A stretch of 64,000 nt of DNA. Origin: Selenomonas ruminantium AC2024. Lineage in GTDB: Bacteria > Bacillota > Negativicutes > Selenomonadales > Selenomonadaceae. Shown piece after piece: positions 14,419 through 22,019 of this stretch (position 1 is its first letter; each line of letters begins with the position of its first letter). Made by a program: the position numbers and the translations under genes. The stretch lies in assembly GCF_000687995.1 (NCBI RefSeq), contig NZ_JIAC01000001.1, forward strand, positions 248,001-312,000, written 5' to 3'. The notes under the pieces were generated by a model. That model was not told the origin of the DNA. It made no database searches and worked only from the letters and a program-made list of their open reading frames with translations.

Positions 14419-15906
14419 TTAATCAATAACTACCTGATCCACAGGCACGCCCTGTTTCTTGGCGAGGATTTCTTTATACTTGTCGAAGTCTTCGGCAATT
14501 ACAAAGTAAGTATCTTTGTTCTTCGCGTAGAGAATCTGCGGGATTGCCAGCAGCAGGATTACTACCGCGGCTACACCAATGTACTGGAAGTTTTCCATAA
14601 TCACACCGATGAAGGGCCAAACTGCATCCCAGTCGAAGTTGCCGTGCCAGCCACCGAAGTTACCCGTGGTGAAGTGGTAAGCAGCAAAGCCGCCGCCCAG
14701 TACCTGAATGATACCGGAGCAGAAGGGAATAATGGCTGCAGCGCGGATACCGCCGAGGCGGTTAGCAAATACAGCAAAGGTTGCATTATCGAAGAACAGG
14801 GGTACGAACCCGGAGATAATCAGAATCGGGCTGTTGAACACAATCAGGCCCATGATGGCCAGGAACTGACCGAAAGCACCGAACAGGAAGCCGAAGGTTA
14901 CTGCGTTGGGATGACCAAAACCATAGGTTGCGGCGCAGTCCACTGCAGGCACGGAACCAGGCAGGAGTTTTTCGGAAATACCCTGGAAGGAATTCGTGAG
15001 TTCGGATACGAATGTACGAACACCAAGCTGCAGGATAGTCAGGTAAACGGCGAAGTTCAAGGATTTTTCGAGGATGTAGAAACCGAAGTTCTGCTTAGCA
15101 CCGAAGCCCTTATCAATCTGATGCATGAGGTCCGGGCCGAGAATCGTGATAATCGTACCGAAGAAGATGGTCATGAGTACGCCCGTTGCTACCATGTTTT
15201 CATTGAAGATGGACAGGAAACCGGGCAGTTTGAGGTTTTCCAAAGAGTTTTTCGGATTGCCGATTTTCTTGGCAATCTTGGATACGAGGAAGATACCAAA
15301 CATCTGCTGGTGACCAGTTGCAAAGCCGCCGCCTTCGGTGAGTTTGGCTACCGGTTCAACGGTGAGGTTAGAAGCAACTGCCCAGTAAGTACCCAAGAGG
15401 ATACCGAGCATAACAACAACCTGCGGGTCCATAAGGCCCGGGAAGCAGAACAGCACGAGCCAGAGAGCCGTGGAGGACTGCTGTACCATAACGTGACCAG
15501 TAATAAAGAGCGTACGAATCTTCGTATATCTGCGGAACAATACCAAAAGGATATTCATGGTGAATGCAATCAGCAGAACCATCATCATCATCGAGAAGGA
15601 ACGGCCGATATTTTCTACCGAAGCCTGGGCAGCTGCCTGACCGAAGTACGGGTCAATAACCGCTGCGGAGAGTTCAAATCTGTCCTTGAGCCCTGCAAGC
15701 ACCGGACGGAAGTTACCAACCAAGCCGCCGCTGGCTACGTTCAAAATCATGTAACCAACTGTACCTTTGATGAAGCCCGCCAGACATTCATACCATTTCT
15801 TGCCCAAAAGAGCGTAACCGGCAAAGACGATAAAGCCGATGAAGAAGGCCGGTTTCGTCAGGATGTTGTTTTGGAAAAATTCCCAAACGGATAATAACAT
15901 TTCCAT
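14419..15906 (-). CDS. ulaA: PTS ascorbate-specific EIIC permease
   Basis: 495 residues with about 11 membrane segments. Sequence features such as FFQNNILTKPAFFIGFIVFA near the N-terminus and FGHPNAVTFGFLFG in the middle fit UlaA/SgaT permeases (PTS ascorbate/galactitol superfamily). It forms the membrane channel through which L-ascorbate is taken up and phosphorylated. Length is slightly above the usual 465 residues. Lies between ulaC and ulaB. Confidence 0.93.
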   Translation of the reverse strand: MEMLLSVWEFFQNNILTKPAFFIGFIVFAGYALLGKKWYECLAGFIKGTVGYMILNVASGGLVGNFRPVLAGLKDRFELSAAVIDPYFGQAAAQASVENIGRSFSMMMMVLLIAFTMNILLVLFRRYTKIRTLFITGHVMVQQSSTALWLVLFCFPGLMDPQVVVMLGILLGTYWAVASNLTVEPVAKLTEGGGFATGHQQMFGIFLVSKIAKKIGNPKNSLENLKLPGFLSIFNENMVATGVLMTIFFGTIITILGPDLMHQIDKGFGAKQNFGFYILEKSLNFAVYLTILQLGVRTFVSELTNSFQGISEKLLPGSVPAVDCAATYGFGHPNAVTFGFLFGAFGQFLAIMGLIVFNSPILIISGFVPLFFDNATFAVFANRLGGIRAAAIIPFCSGIIQVLGGGFAAYHFTTGNFGGWHGNFDWDAVWPFIGVIMENFQYIGVAAVVILLLAIPQILYAKNKDTYFVIAEDFDKYKEILAKKQGVPVDQVVID

Positions 15907-15979
15907 AACTAGCTATTTCCCCACTTTCATTTTCTTTTCCCCTGAGGGGAGAACTCCTTCTCCCCTCGCCACAAAGCTT

Positions 15980-16420
15980 TTATTCCTCGATTTTCAGCAA
16001 ATCTTCCGGCGTCTTCGCTTCCAGAACTTTTGCTACAATATCCTCATCGGATAAGGTTTCCGAAAGCGCCATCAGATTGTTGAGGTGAACTTCATCATCC
16101 GTTGCCGCGAGCACCACGAAGATGCGGGCATCTTTATCCGGGTCATTCGGGTCAAAGCTGACGGGCTTTTCCGTCTTCATGAAGCACATAGCCGTATCGT
16201 TTACGCCGCGGCCGCGCTCTGCATGCGGAATGCAGATGTTCGGGGCAATGACGATGTAAGGGCCGAGCTCCTCCACCTTTTCAATGATGATTTCGGGATA
16301 TTCCTTCTCGATGGTGCCATCAGCCAGGAGCGGTGCGCAGGCTGCGCGAACCGCGTCACGCCAGTCATCGAAACCTTCATGGAAGGAATAGTGTTTTTTC
16401 TCCACAAATTCTTTGAACAT
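15980..16420 (-). CDS. ulaC: PTS ascorbate-specific EIIA component
   Basis: 146 residues, PTS EIIA type 2 (mannitol/fructose fold). The phospho-acceptor His lies in ICIPHAERGRGV near residue 83, followed by DTAMCFMKTEKPVSF. It receives phosphate from HPr and hands it to UlaB. It sits 18 bp downstream of ulaG on the same strand. Confidence 0.92.
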   Translation of the reverse strand: MFKEFVEKKHYSFHEGFDDWRDAVRAACAPLLADGTIEKEYPEIIIEKVEELGPYIVIAPNICIPHAERGRGVNDTAMCFMKTEKPVSFDPNDPDKDARIFVVLAATDDEVHLNNLMALSETLSDEDIVAKVLEAKTPEDLLKIEE

Positions 16421-16438
16421 TTACGATCACCTTTCAGA

Positions 16439-17542
16439 TTACAAGCAGGAACGGAACGGGATATTCTGCGGATGCTCGAAGCAATCCTCGAAGCCCCGGC
16501 GATGATGGTAGTAGAGCTTATCCTTATCCTGCGGGTAAGTGTACTTACCGCCCACCTGCCAGAAGAAGGGATGGAATTTGTATTCGTTGCGGTCCTTCTT
16601 GAAGTCGTAGAGCACTTTGATTTCTTCACAGTCAGCCTGGAAGTTCGTCCATACATCCCAGTGGATGGGAACAACAACCTTGCACTGGAGGTTTTCCGCC
16701 ATGCGCAGCACATCGATGGAAGTCATCTTGTCCTGCATGCCAATCGGGTTCTCACCGAAGGAACCAAAGGCCACATCAATGTCGTAATCCTTGCCGTGTT
16801 TTGCAAAGTAAATGGAGAAATGGCTGTCACCGGAGTGGTAAATGTTGCCGCCCGGGGTTTTGAGGAGGTAGTTAACTGCTTTTTCGTCCATGTCCGTCGG
16901 GCACTTGCCGGTGAGTTCTTCTCTGTCCGGGCCGGTGCTGTCCGTGGTCACGATGCAGGTTCTGTCGAAGCTGTCGAGGGCGATGATTTCGATATCCTTA
17001 ATCTTAATCGTGTCACCCGGCTTTACGACCTGGCAGCGTTCACGAGGTACGCCCCATTTCACCCAGGTTTCCACGCTCTTTTCGGGGCCGATGAACGGAA
17101 CCGGAATTTCCTTGCCGTTTTCATCCGTCGTGGTCATGCCGCTGTTGATGACGTGTGCGGCCCATTCAGCGGACATATGGTCCTGATGGTAATGGGTGGC
17201 GAGCACTGCATCCACATGCTTGAAAGCGAAGGGGTCAATGACAAACGGCACGTTGCGGAGGTTTGGCTGCATCGTGCGGCAGCCGCACATATTTGCCATC
17301 TGGTGGCCAACCTTCATCTTGCCATCGCCATGGGTGCGCTTGCCGTTGCCGCACCAGAGGTCAACCGTTACGTTGGCACCGCCCGGCGTCTTGAACCAAA
17401 CGCCCGTGCAGCCCAGCCACCAAATGGAAACCTGACCTTCCGGAACGACCGCCTGCTCGATGTCCTCAACGAGCCAGGTGCCCCATTCCGGGAACGTGCT
17501 GTTAATCCAGGATTCTCTTGTCATCTCACTAATCTTGCTCAT
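16439..17542 (-). CDS. ulaG: L-ascorbate-6-phosphate lactonase
   Basis: 367 residues, metallo-beta-lactamase fold with the metal site [15 protein letters not shown] near residue 135 and the Trp-rich N-terminus ([10 protein letters not shown]) of UlaG. It opens the lactone ring of L-ascorbate 6-phosphate to 3-keto-L-gulonate 6-phosphate. ATG at 17542 follows AGGAGGGG; the longer frame upstream lacks a site. First gene of the minus-strand cluster, divergent from the DeoR regulator. Confidence 0.94.
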   Translation of the reverse strand: MSKISEMTRESWINSTFPEWGTWLVEDIEQAVVPEGQVSIWWLGCTGVWFKTPGGANVTVDLWCGNGKRTHGDGKMKVGHQMANMCGCRTMQPNLRNVPFVIDPFAFKHVDAVLATHYHQDHMSAEWAAHVINSGMTTTDENGKEIPVPFIGPEKSVETWVKWGVPRERCQVVKPGDTIKIKDIEIIALDSFDRTCIVTTDSTGPDREELTGKCPTDMDEKAVNYLLKTPGGNIYHSGDSHFSIYFAKHGKDYDIDVAFGSFGENPIGMQDKMTSIDVLRMAENLQCKVVVPIHWDVWTNFQADCEEIKVLYDFKKDRNEYKFHPFFWQVGGKYTYPQDKDKLYYHHRRGFEDCFEHPQNIPFRSCL

Positions 17543-17570
17543 TTTGCCCCTCCTAATACTGTAAATAAGC

Positions 17571-17668
17571 ATAACGAACATTTTATGTCGTTTTCCCCTT
17601 TGTTATGTTCGTTATTGGTCTAAATTATTTTATGCTCATATCATACACCACATTTACGCTTATTTCAA
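17571..17668 (-). promoter_or_regulatory. ulaG promoter with DeoR-type operator candidates
   Basis: Minus strand TTGAAA (17663-17668), 17-bp spacer, TATGAT (17640-17645). The decamer TTATGCTCAT (17630-17639, plus strand) overlaps the start site and recurs in the regulator promoter. Further downstream, ATAACGAACAT (17571-17581) and ATGTTCGTTAT (17605-17615) form a perfect 11-bp inverted repeat. Both are candidate repressor sites for the divergent DeoR protein. Confidence 0.65.
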
Positions 17669-17752
17669 GTCTTTTTTTAATTATTTTTTCGTAAAACGAC
17701 TTTTTTTCTTTATTTCATCCATAAAACAATCATTTATTGGTCACATTTGTCC

Positions 17753-17781
17753 TTGATTTATGCTCATTTACGTTTTATAAT
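17753..17781 (+). promoter_or_regulatory. Promoter of the DeoR regulator with embedded operator
   Basis: TTGATT (17753-17758), 17-bp spacer, TATAAT (17776-17781). The spacer contains TTATGCTCAT (17758-17767), shared with the ulaG promoter; an inverted variant AGAGCATAA follows at about 17797-17805. Suggests autoregulation. Confidence 0.7.
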
Positions 17782-17856
17782 AGAATCAAGCGTATAAGAG
17801 CATAACCTGCTCACAACGCAAATAATAAGGAATAATACGCCAAGGAGGTTTTCTCC

Positions 17857-18642
17857 ATGAAAAATAGCAAAAGCGTAGTCTTCAAGCGCCAGCAGGCCTT
17901 GTTAAAGGAACTGCGGGAGGAAAAGACCATCGATGTAGAAACGGTAGCCCAGAAGCTGAACGTCTCCCCCACCACCATCCGCCGGGATTTGGTAATGTTT
18001 GAAAAGCAGAACTTAATTGAACGGTTTCATGGCGGTGCTACATTATTAGAAGAATCCCTGCGGGAGGAAGACAACCCCACAGACAACCGTGAAGCTGAAG
18101 ATAAAGAACAAAAACACATTATCGCCCGCTACGCGGCCGAACTGGTGGAGGACGGCGATACCATCTTCATTAATTCCAGTTCCACAGCCCTGCTGATGCT
18201 CGACTACTTAAAAGGAAAAAACGTCATCGTGGTGACCAATAACGGCTTTGCTGTCGGCCATCCCCATGACCCGCAGGTGGAAATCATTATGACCGGTGGC
18301 GAAATCTATCAGCGCCGCAAATCCCTCGTCGGCGAGTTCGCCCTGCACACCCTGACCAAAATCATCGCCGACAAGGCCTTTATCGGTGTCGGCGGCATCA
18401 GCGCCGAGGGCGGCATTACCACATCGGTACTCCCCGAAACCGCCGTAAACGAAACCATGCTGCGCCGCTGTCAGGGGAAACGCTATGTACTCGCTGCTAA
18501 CAGCAAAATCGGGCGCGAGCACAACTTCCATAGTGCCGATGTCAATCAGGTCAACTGCCTGATTACCTGCAAAGGGGCGCCCTCCAATGAACTGGATGCC
18601 ATACGGCATAGCGGTGTAGATGTAGTGGAACTCAATCTATAA
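17857..18642 (+). CDS. ulaR: DeoR-family transcriptional regulator of the ascorbate cluster
   Basis: 261 residues. N-terminal DeoR helix-turn-helix (VETVAQKLNVSPTTIRRDL, residues about 28-46) followed by ERFHGGA and a sugar-phosphate-sensing DeoRC domain (ADKAFIGVGGIS). Divergent from ulaG, it is the likely repressor of the ula genes, relieved by a pathway sugar phosphate. The symbol is inferred from context, since DeoR members are alike in sequence. AAGGAGG precedes the ATG. Confidence 0.85.
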   Translation: MKNSKSVVFKRQQALLKELREEKTIDVETVAQKLNVSPTTIRRDLVMFEKQNLIERFHGGATLLEESLREEDNPTDNREAEDKEQKHIIARYAAELVEDGDTIFINSSSTALLMLDYLKGKNVIVVTNNGFAVGHPHDPQVEIIMTGGEIYQRRKSLVGEFALHTLTKIIADKAFIGVGGISAEGGITTSVLPETAVNETMLRRCQGKRYVLAANSKIGREHNFHSADVNQVNCLITCKGAPSNELDAIRHSGVDVVELNL

Positions 18643-18668
18643 TTACAATTTAACTTCGATACATTAAG

Positions 18669-18750
18669 AAGCCCAGTGGCTGATAATACTTTTCCGCAGC
18701 TTAGACAAACATGTCTAACGCGACGGAAAAGCATATCAGCCACCGGGCTT
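18669..18750. repeat. 82-bp hairpin element H1
   Basis: Imperfect palindrome with arms AAGCCCAGTGGCTGAT / ATCAGCCACCGGGCTT, followed by AATTTTTTC, so it can terminate the regulator transcript. The apex GACAAACATGTCTAA recurs with one change at 45951-45965 in the second hairpin (45919-45995). Both lie just upstream of a double-glycine peptide promoter. Confidence 0.8.
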
Positions 18751-18780
18751 AATTTTTTCAAAAATTTTTTCAAAAAGGCC

Positions 18781-18817
18781 ACACACTTTTCAATCTCATG
18801 GATATAAAGAACAGAAA
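18781..18817 (+). promoter_or_regulatory. Shared composite promoter of double-glycine peptide genes, copy 2
   Basis: ACACACTTTT (18781-18790), nine bases, GGATATAAAGAACAGAAA (18800-18817). The two blocks and their spacing are identical to copies 1 and 3, while the nine-base spacer differs, which argues that the blocks themselves are conserved for function. Confidence 0.68.
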
Positions 18818-18850
18818 AAGAAATTACCAAGAGCGAAAGGGATGATTACA

Positions 18851-19138
18851 ATGACCAGACAAAATCTTCTCAAACAGAATCCGATAAACGACGAACAGCT
18901 TGGCAAAGTGAACGGCGGCGCAATCCCCATCGGCCCCATCCTCAAGATTGTCGCTCCCATTATCTTACCGCCTGTAATTGAGCAGATACAAGAAACCCTA
19001 AAGAAACCGAAAGGCAATCCGGCCGTTCCCAACACCGACTTAAATCCATATGTAGACAAGGATGCAGTCCCTAAGAAAACTTACGATACCGGCGAACCAG
19101 TCCCCAATGAGGACTTAAACAAATATGTAGAGAAATAA
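18851..19138 (+). CDS. Double-glycine leader peptide precursor
   Basis: 95 residues. Leader MTRQNLLKQNPINDEQLGKV ends in NGG at residues 21-23, a textbook double-glycine leader. The core starts AIPIGPILKIVAPIILPP, a hydrophobic stretch, and ends in two related repeats (VPNTDLNPYVDK and VPNEDLNKYVEK). It could be a class II bacteriocin or a secreted signal or effector. ATG at 18851 has GCGAAAGGG at proper distance; an in-frame ATG at 18842 is too close to it. Co-transcribed with the next peptide (36-bp gap). No exporter or immunity gene is recognised nearby. Confidence 0.75.
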   Translation: MTRQNLLKQNPINDEQLGKVNGGAIPIGPILKIVAPIILPPVIEQIQETLKKPKGNPAVPNTDLNPYVDKDAVPKKTYDTGEPVPNEDLNKYVEK

Positions 19139-19174
19139 AAACAACTATAGAGATACGAAAAGGAGTGTATTATC

Positions 19175-19453
19175 ATGACGAAAGAAATCCTCACCAACAA
19201 ACTGGCCAACGAACAGCTCAACCAGGTAAACGGCGGTACTTTTGACTCCAACAAGCATGATGAACGAATCTACAATCAGGCAGGCATGCGTACGGATTAT
19301 GGTTTCTTTGCCAAAGATAAGTTCTTTATCAAAAATAAAGACGGCAAGGAAATTTCCATCACTTATGCACAGGCAAACTGGGCCGTTGAATACTGGATGA
19401 ATCACAATAAGCAGGCAACCTACGAAATCGTCGCTGCAAACTGCAAAAAATAA
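19175..19453 (+). CDS. Double-glycine leader peptide precursor, partner
   Basis: 92 residues. Leader MTKEILTNKLANEQLNQVNG plus G ends after residue 21 and resembles the preceding gene's leader (NEQL-x-x-V-NGG against DEQL-x-x-V-NGG). The 71-residue core is polar and aromatic (TYAQANWAVEYWMNHNKQ) with a single Cys near the C-terminus. AAAAGGAGTG precedes the ATG. The pair could be a two-peptide system or a toxin with a partner; nothing in the window settles this. Confidence 0.75.
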   Translation: MTKEILTNKLANEQLNQVNGGTFDSNKHDERIYNQAGMRTDYGFFAKDKFFIKNKDGKEISITYAQANWAVEYWMNHNKQATYEIVAANCKK

Positions 19454-19477
19454 ATAGATTCCTGCTTACCCATTACA

Positions 19478-19508
19478 AAAGGCGATGCCCACCACCGGCA
19501 TCGCCTTT
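19478..19508. terminator. Bidirectional terminator
   Basis: 12-bp perfect stem AAAGGCGATGCC / GGCATCGCCTTT between convergent genes. Confidence 0.85.
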
Positions 19509-19528
19509 CCTTATTCCCTATTCCTAGC

Positions 19529-20332
19529 TCAGCACAAGCCCTGCTCAATAAAGCCGCGGATGGTCTTCATCACCCCGTGTTCCGCATTGCTCGGTGCTAC
19601 AAACCGTGCCGCTTCCTTTACCGGCGGGTAGGCATTTTCCATGGCGTAGCTGTAGTACGCCGCGCCCATCATTTCCAAATCGTTCATATAATCGCCAAAC
19701 ACCGCACATTCCTCCGGCTTAAGGCCCAGGCGTTTCTGCAGGGCTTTCACTGCCATGCCCTTGTTGGCCCCCTTGTTGGTCACATCCACCCAGAATGCAC
19801 TGGCCAGCACCACCTGCATGGAATCGTAATACTTGGCAAACAGCGGATAAATCTTCTCCGCGGCATCCCCATCGGGAGTGAAGAAGGAAATCTTGATGGG
19901 TTCATCGGGAATATCGTCGAAGCTGTCCACGATTTCCACTGCGCGGAAATACTTCTTGAGCTCGCCCATCTGTTCCTCGGGCTGCTTGCCGCGCAGCAGG
20001 TACACCGTCTCTTTGCCGCAGAACACGTTGTAGATGCCATCTATCTCGTTGACGCTGTTGTAAATCTCCCGCGCCAGGTCCCTATCGATGATATCAGAAA
20101 AGAGTTCCTCCCCATGCTGGCGCACGATGGTGCCATTGTCGCTGACGAAGATAAACTTATCCTCGTACTTCTCAAAGCTTTTCAGCAGGGAAAAATACTG
20201 CCGCCCACTGGCGGGAGCAAACTGCACGCCCCGGGCATGCAGCGCATCCATCACCTCATCAAATTCCTGCGGCAGCTGACCGTTTTCATCCAGCAAAGTA
20301 CCATCCATATCGGACAAAATCAACTTGATCAT
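19529..20332 (-). CDS. HAD-superfamily Cof-type sugar phosphatase
   Basis: 267 residues. Motif I SDMDGTLLDE with the nucleophile Asp near residue 8, lysine motif NKGANKGMAVKAL and motif III VFGDYMNDLEMM place it in HAD subfamily IIB (Cof/YidA). These cytosolic enzymes dephosphorylate sugar phosphates or flavin nucleotides. Downstream of a second HAD-IIB gene on the same strand. Substrate not inferable. Confidence 0.88.
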   Translation of the reverse strand: MIKLILSDMDGTLLDENGQLPQEFDEVMDALHARGVQFAPASGRQYFSLLKSFEKYEDKFIFVSDNGTIVRQHGEELFSDIIDRDLAREIYNSVNEIDGIYNVFCGKETVYLLRGKQPEEQMGELKKYFRAVEIVDSFDDIPDEPIKISFFTPDGDAAEKIYPLFAKYYDSMQVVLASAFWVDVTNKGANKGMAVKALQKRLGLKPEECAVFGDYMNDLEMMGAAYYSYAMENAYPPVKEAARFVAPSNAEHGVMKTIRGFIEQGLC

Positions 20333-20381
20333 GTAATTCTCCTTATCTCACCTTTCCAAATCAATTCCAAGTATAACAAAT

Positions 20382-20410
20382 CCCTGTGTGACTGTCGATA
20401 GCACACAGGG
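20382..20410 (-). terminator. Possible terminator between the two HAD genes
   Basis: Perfect 9-bp stem CCCTGTGTG / CACACAGGG, but only a weak T-tract (ATTTGTTAT) on the minus strand. Confidence 0.5.
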
Positions 20411-20419
20411 AATTTTGTA

Positions 20420-21241
20420 TCAGGCAATATTGTTCACAATCCACGCCAGCAGGTGTTCTTCCACACGGCAGCCGACACGGTCAGCAATTTTTTTCGTATC
20501 CTCATGAGCGTTAGCCGGAGCAATGCCCATATCGGCTTCTGCCAGCATTTCATTGTCGTTGAGGTAATCGCCGCAGGCGATGATTTCAATGCCCGGCAGT
20601 TGTTCGCGGATGGACGCCACCATGGAGCCTTTGGACACGTCTTTGGCCACGAACTCGTAGTAATTGTCCTCGGAGTAGAAGCCGTTCGCCAAAGCCGCTA
20701 CGCCCATCTGCTCGGCAAGCTGCACATATTTTTCCAGATGCGCGTGCTTGTCGCAGGCAAAGAATTTGAGCCACGGCGTCTTGGCCGTGTCCGTAAGTTT
20801 ATCCAGCGCCGTATGCGCATAACGGTAATATTCGTGCGGCAGACGCGGGTCGTCGTTCGCCTCCGGCGTAACGATATGGCAGTTATCTGCCGTATAGACC
20901 TCGATGCAGGCCTCGGGAAATTCTGCCAATGCGCGCGCAGCAAAGGCTGGCCAGAGATTTTCCGTATCCTTTGCCGTCAGCGGCATGGTCTTGAGCACTT
21001 TTTTGGTCGCCCAGTCATAAAGCATGGCCCCGTTGAAGAACACGGACGGCGCATTTATCGGCAGTCCTTCCACATACCCGGCCGCCGCTTCGGGCGTGCG
21101 GCCCGTGGCTATAGCAAAACGGCCGCCGCCATCCACAAAGGCCTGAATGGCCGCTTTATTCTCTGCAGAAATCACGCCGCCCCGCGGAATCAACGTGCCG
21201 TCCAAATCGGAAATAATCATTTTGCCTGTATATTTACCCAT
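20420..21241 (-). CDS. HAD-superfamily IIB hydrolase
   Basis: 273 residues. Motif I ISDLDGTLIPRG, motif II FAIATGRTPE, lysine region VSKGSMVASIREQ and motif III ACGDYLNDNEML define a HAD-IIB phosphatase. It begins 13 bp after the response regulator stop, so it is probably co-transcribed with the two-component system and may act on the sensed or imported phosphate ester. Inference from linkage only. Confidence 0.86.
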   Translation of the reverse strand: MGKYTGKMIISDLDGTLIPRGGVISAENKAAIQAFVDGGGRFAIATGRTPEAAAGYVEGLPINAPSVFFNGAMLYDWATKKVLKTMPLTAKDTENLWPAFAARALAEFPEACIEVYTADNCHIVTPEANDDPRLPHEYYRYAHTALDKLTDTAKTPWLKFFACDKHAHLEKYVQLAEQMGVAALANGFYSEDNYYEFVAKDVSKGSMVASIREQLPGIEIIACGDYLNDNEMLAEADMGIAPANAHEDTKKIADRVGCRVEEHLLAWIVNNIA

Positions 21242-21254
21242 AATCTTTTGCTCC

Positions 21255-22019
21255 TTACAGTTTTATACCAACGGTGATTTCCTGCATAAAGGCCTTGGGC
21301 GTGGTATGCAGATATTTCTTGAACATCTGGGTGAAATTCTTGTACTCGCCAAAGCCTGTCTGCTCGGCCACCTCGTAGACCCGCCAGGTGCCGGCCTGCA
21401 GCATTTCAATGGCCCGCTGCAGGCGGTACTGGGTCAAAAGATTCCCAAATGTCTGCCCTGTTTCTTCTTTGAGCTTGCGGGAAAGGTAGCTGGACGAAAC
21501 GCCCAGTTCTGCGGCAATGGCCTCGCTGCTGAGCCGCCCCTGATAGCCCGCTTCGATGCGTTTGAGCACCGCCTGCACATAGGGATTGCCCGTATGATAG
21601 GCCGCCTTTAAGCCCTCGTCCCAAGAGAACGCTTCCTCTGCTGCCGGTTCTTTTGACTTGTCAATTTTGGCCAGTGCCCTTGCTAAATCCGCTTCGTTGA
21701 CCGGTTTCAGCAGATAGTCGCAGACGTCTAAATGCAGGGCCGTCTGGGCATAGGAAAAATCCGCATAGCTGGTCAGATAGATGACCTTGGCTGGATTCTT
21801 CTCGGCTTTCAAGGTTTCCGTCAAAGCAATGCCGTCCATCACGGGCATCTTGATATCCGTCAGCACCACATCCGGGCCGGTTTCCTGAATAACCCGCAGG
21901 GCCTCCCGGCCGTTGGCGGCCTCGCCCACCACTCTGGCCCCCAGTTTCAGCCAGTCAATGGTACACACCAGCCCGCGGCGGATAATTTCTTCGTCTTCCA
22001 CAATCACCAAATCAAGCAT
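21255..22019 (-). CDS. Response regulator with AraC-type DNA-binding domain (YesN-like)
   Basis: 254 residues. Receiver domain (residues 1-120) with acidic pair VEDEE, phospho-acceptor Asp in VVLTDIKMPVMDG and Lys in YLLKPV. C-terminal AraC helix-turn-helix (about 155-254): SSEAIAAELGVSSSYLSRKL and EVAEQTGFGEYKNFTQMFKK. Partner of the upstream kinase, whose 3' end it overlaps by eight bases. It likely activates the neighbouring AfuABC-like transporter and perhaps its own operon. ATG at 22019 aligns with the receiver start. Confidence 0.93.
   Translation of the reverse strand: MLDLVIVEDEEIIRRGLVCTIDWLKLGARVVGEAANGREALRVIQETGPDVVLTDIKMPVMDGIALTETLKAEKNPAKVIYLTSYADFSYAQTALHLDVCDYLLKPVNEADLARALAKIDKSKEPAAEEAFSWDEGLKAAYHTGNPYVQAVLKRIEAGYQGRLSSEAIAAELGVSSSYLSRKLKEETGQTFGNLLTQYRLQRAIEMLQAGTWRVYEVAEQTGFGEYKNFTQMFKKYLHTTPKAFMQEITVGIKL

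Noticed and set aside
14407-17623. Long plus-strand ORFs (about 500 codons) opposite ulaA and ulaG
   Set aside because: They are shadows of GC-biased codons on the opposite strand; their products show no recognisable domain, while ulaA, ulaC and ulaG are clear.
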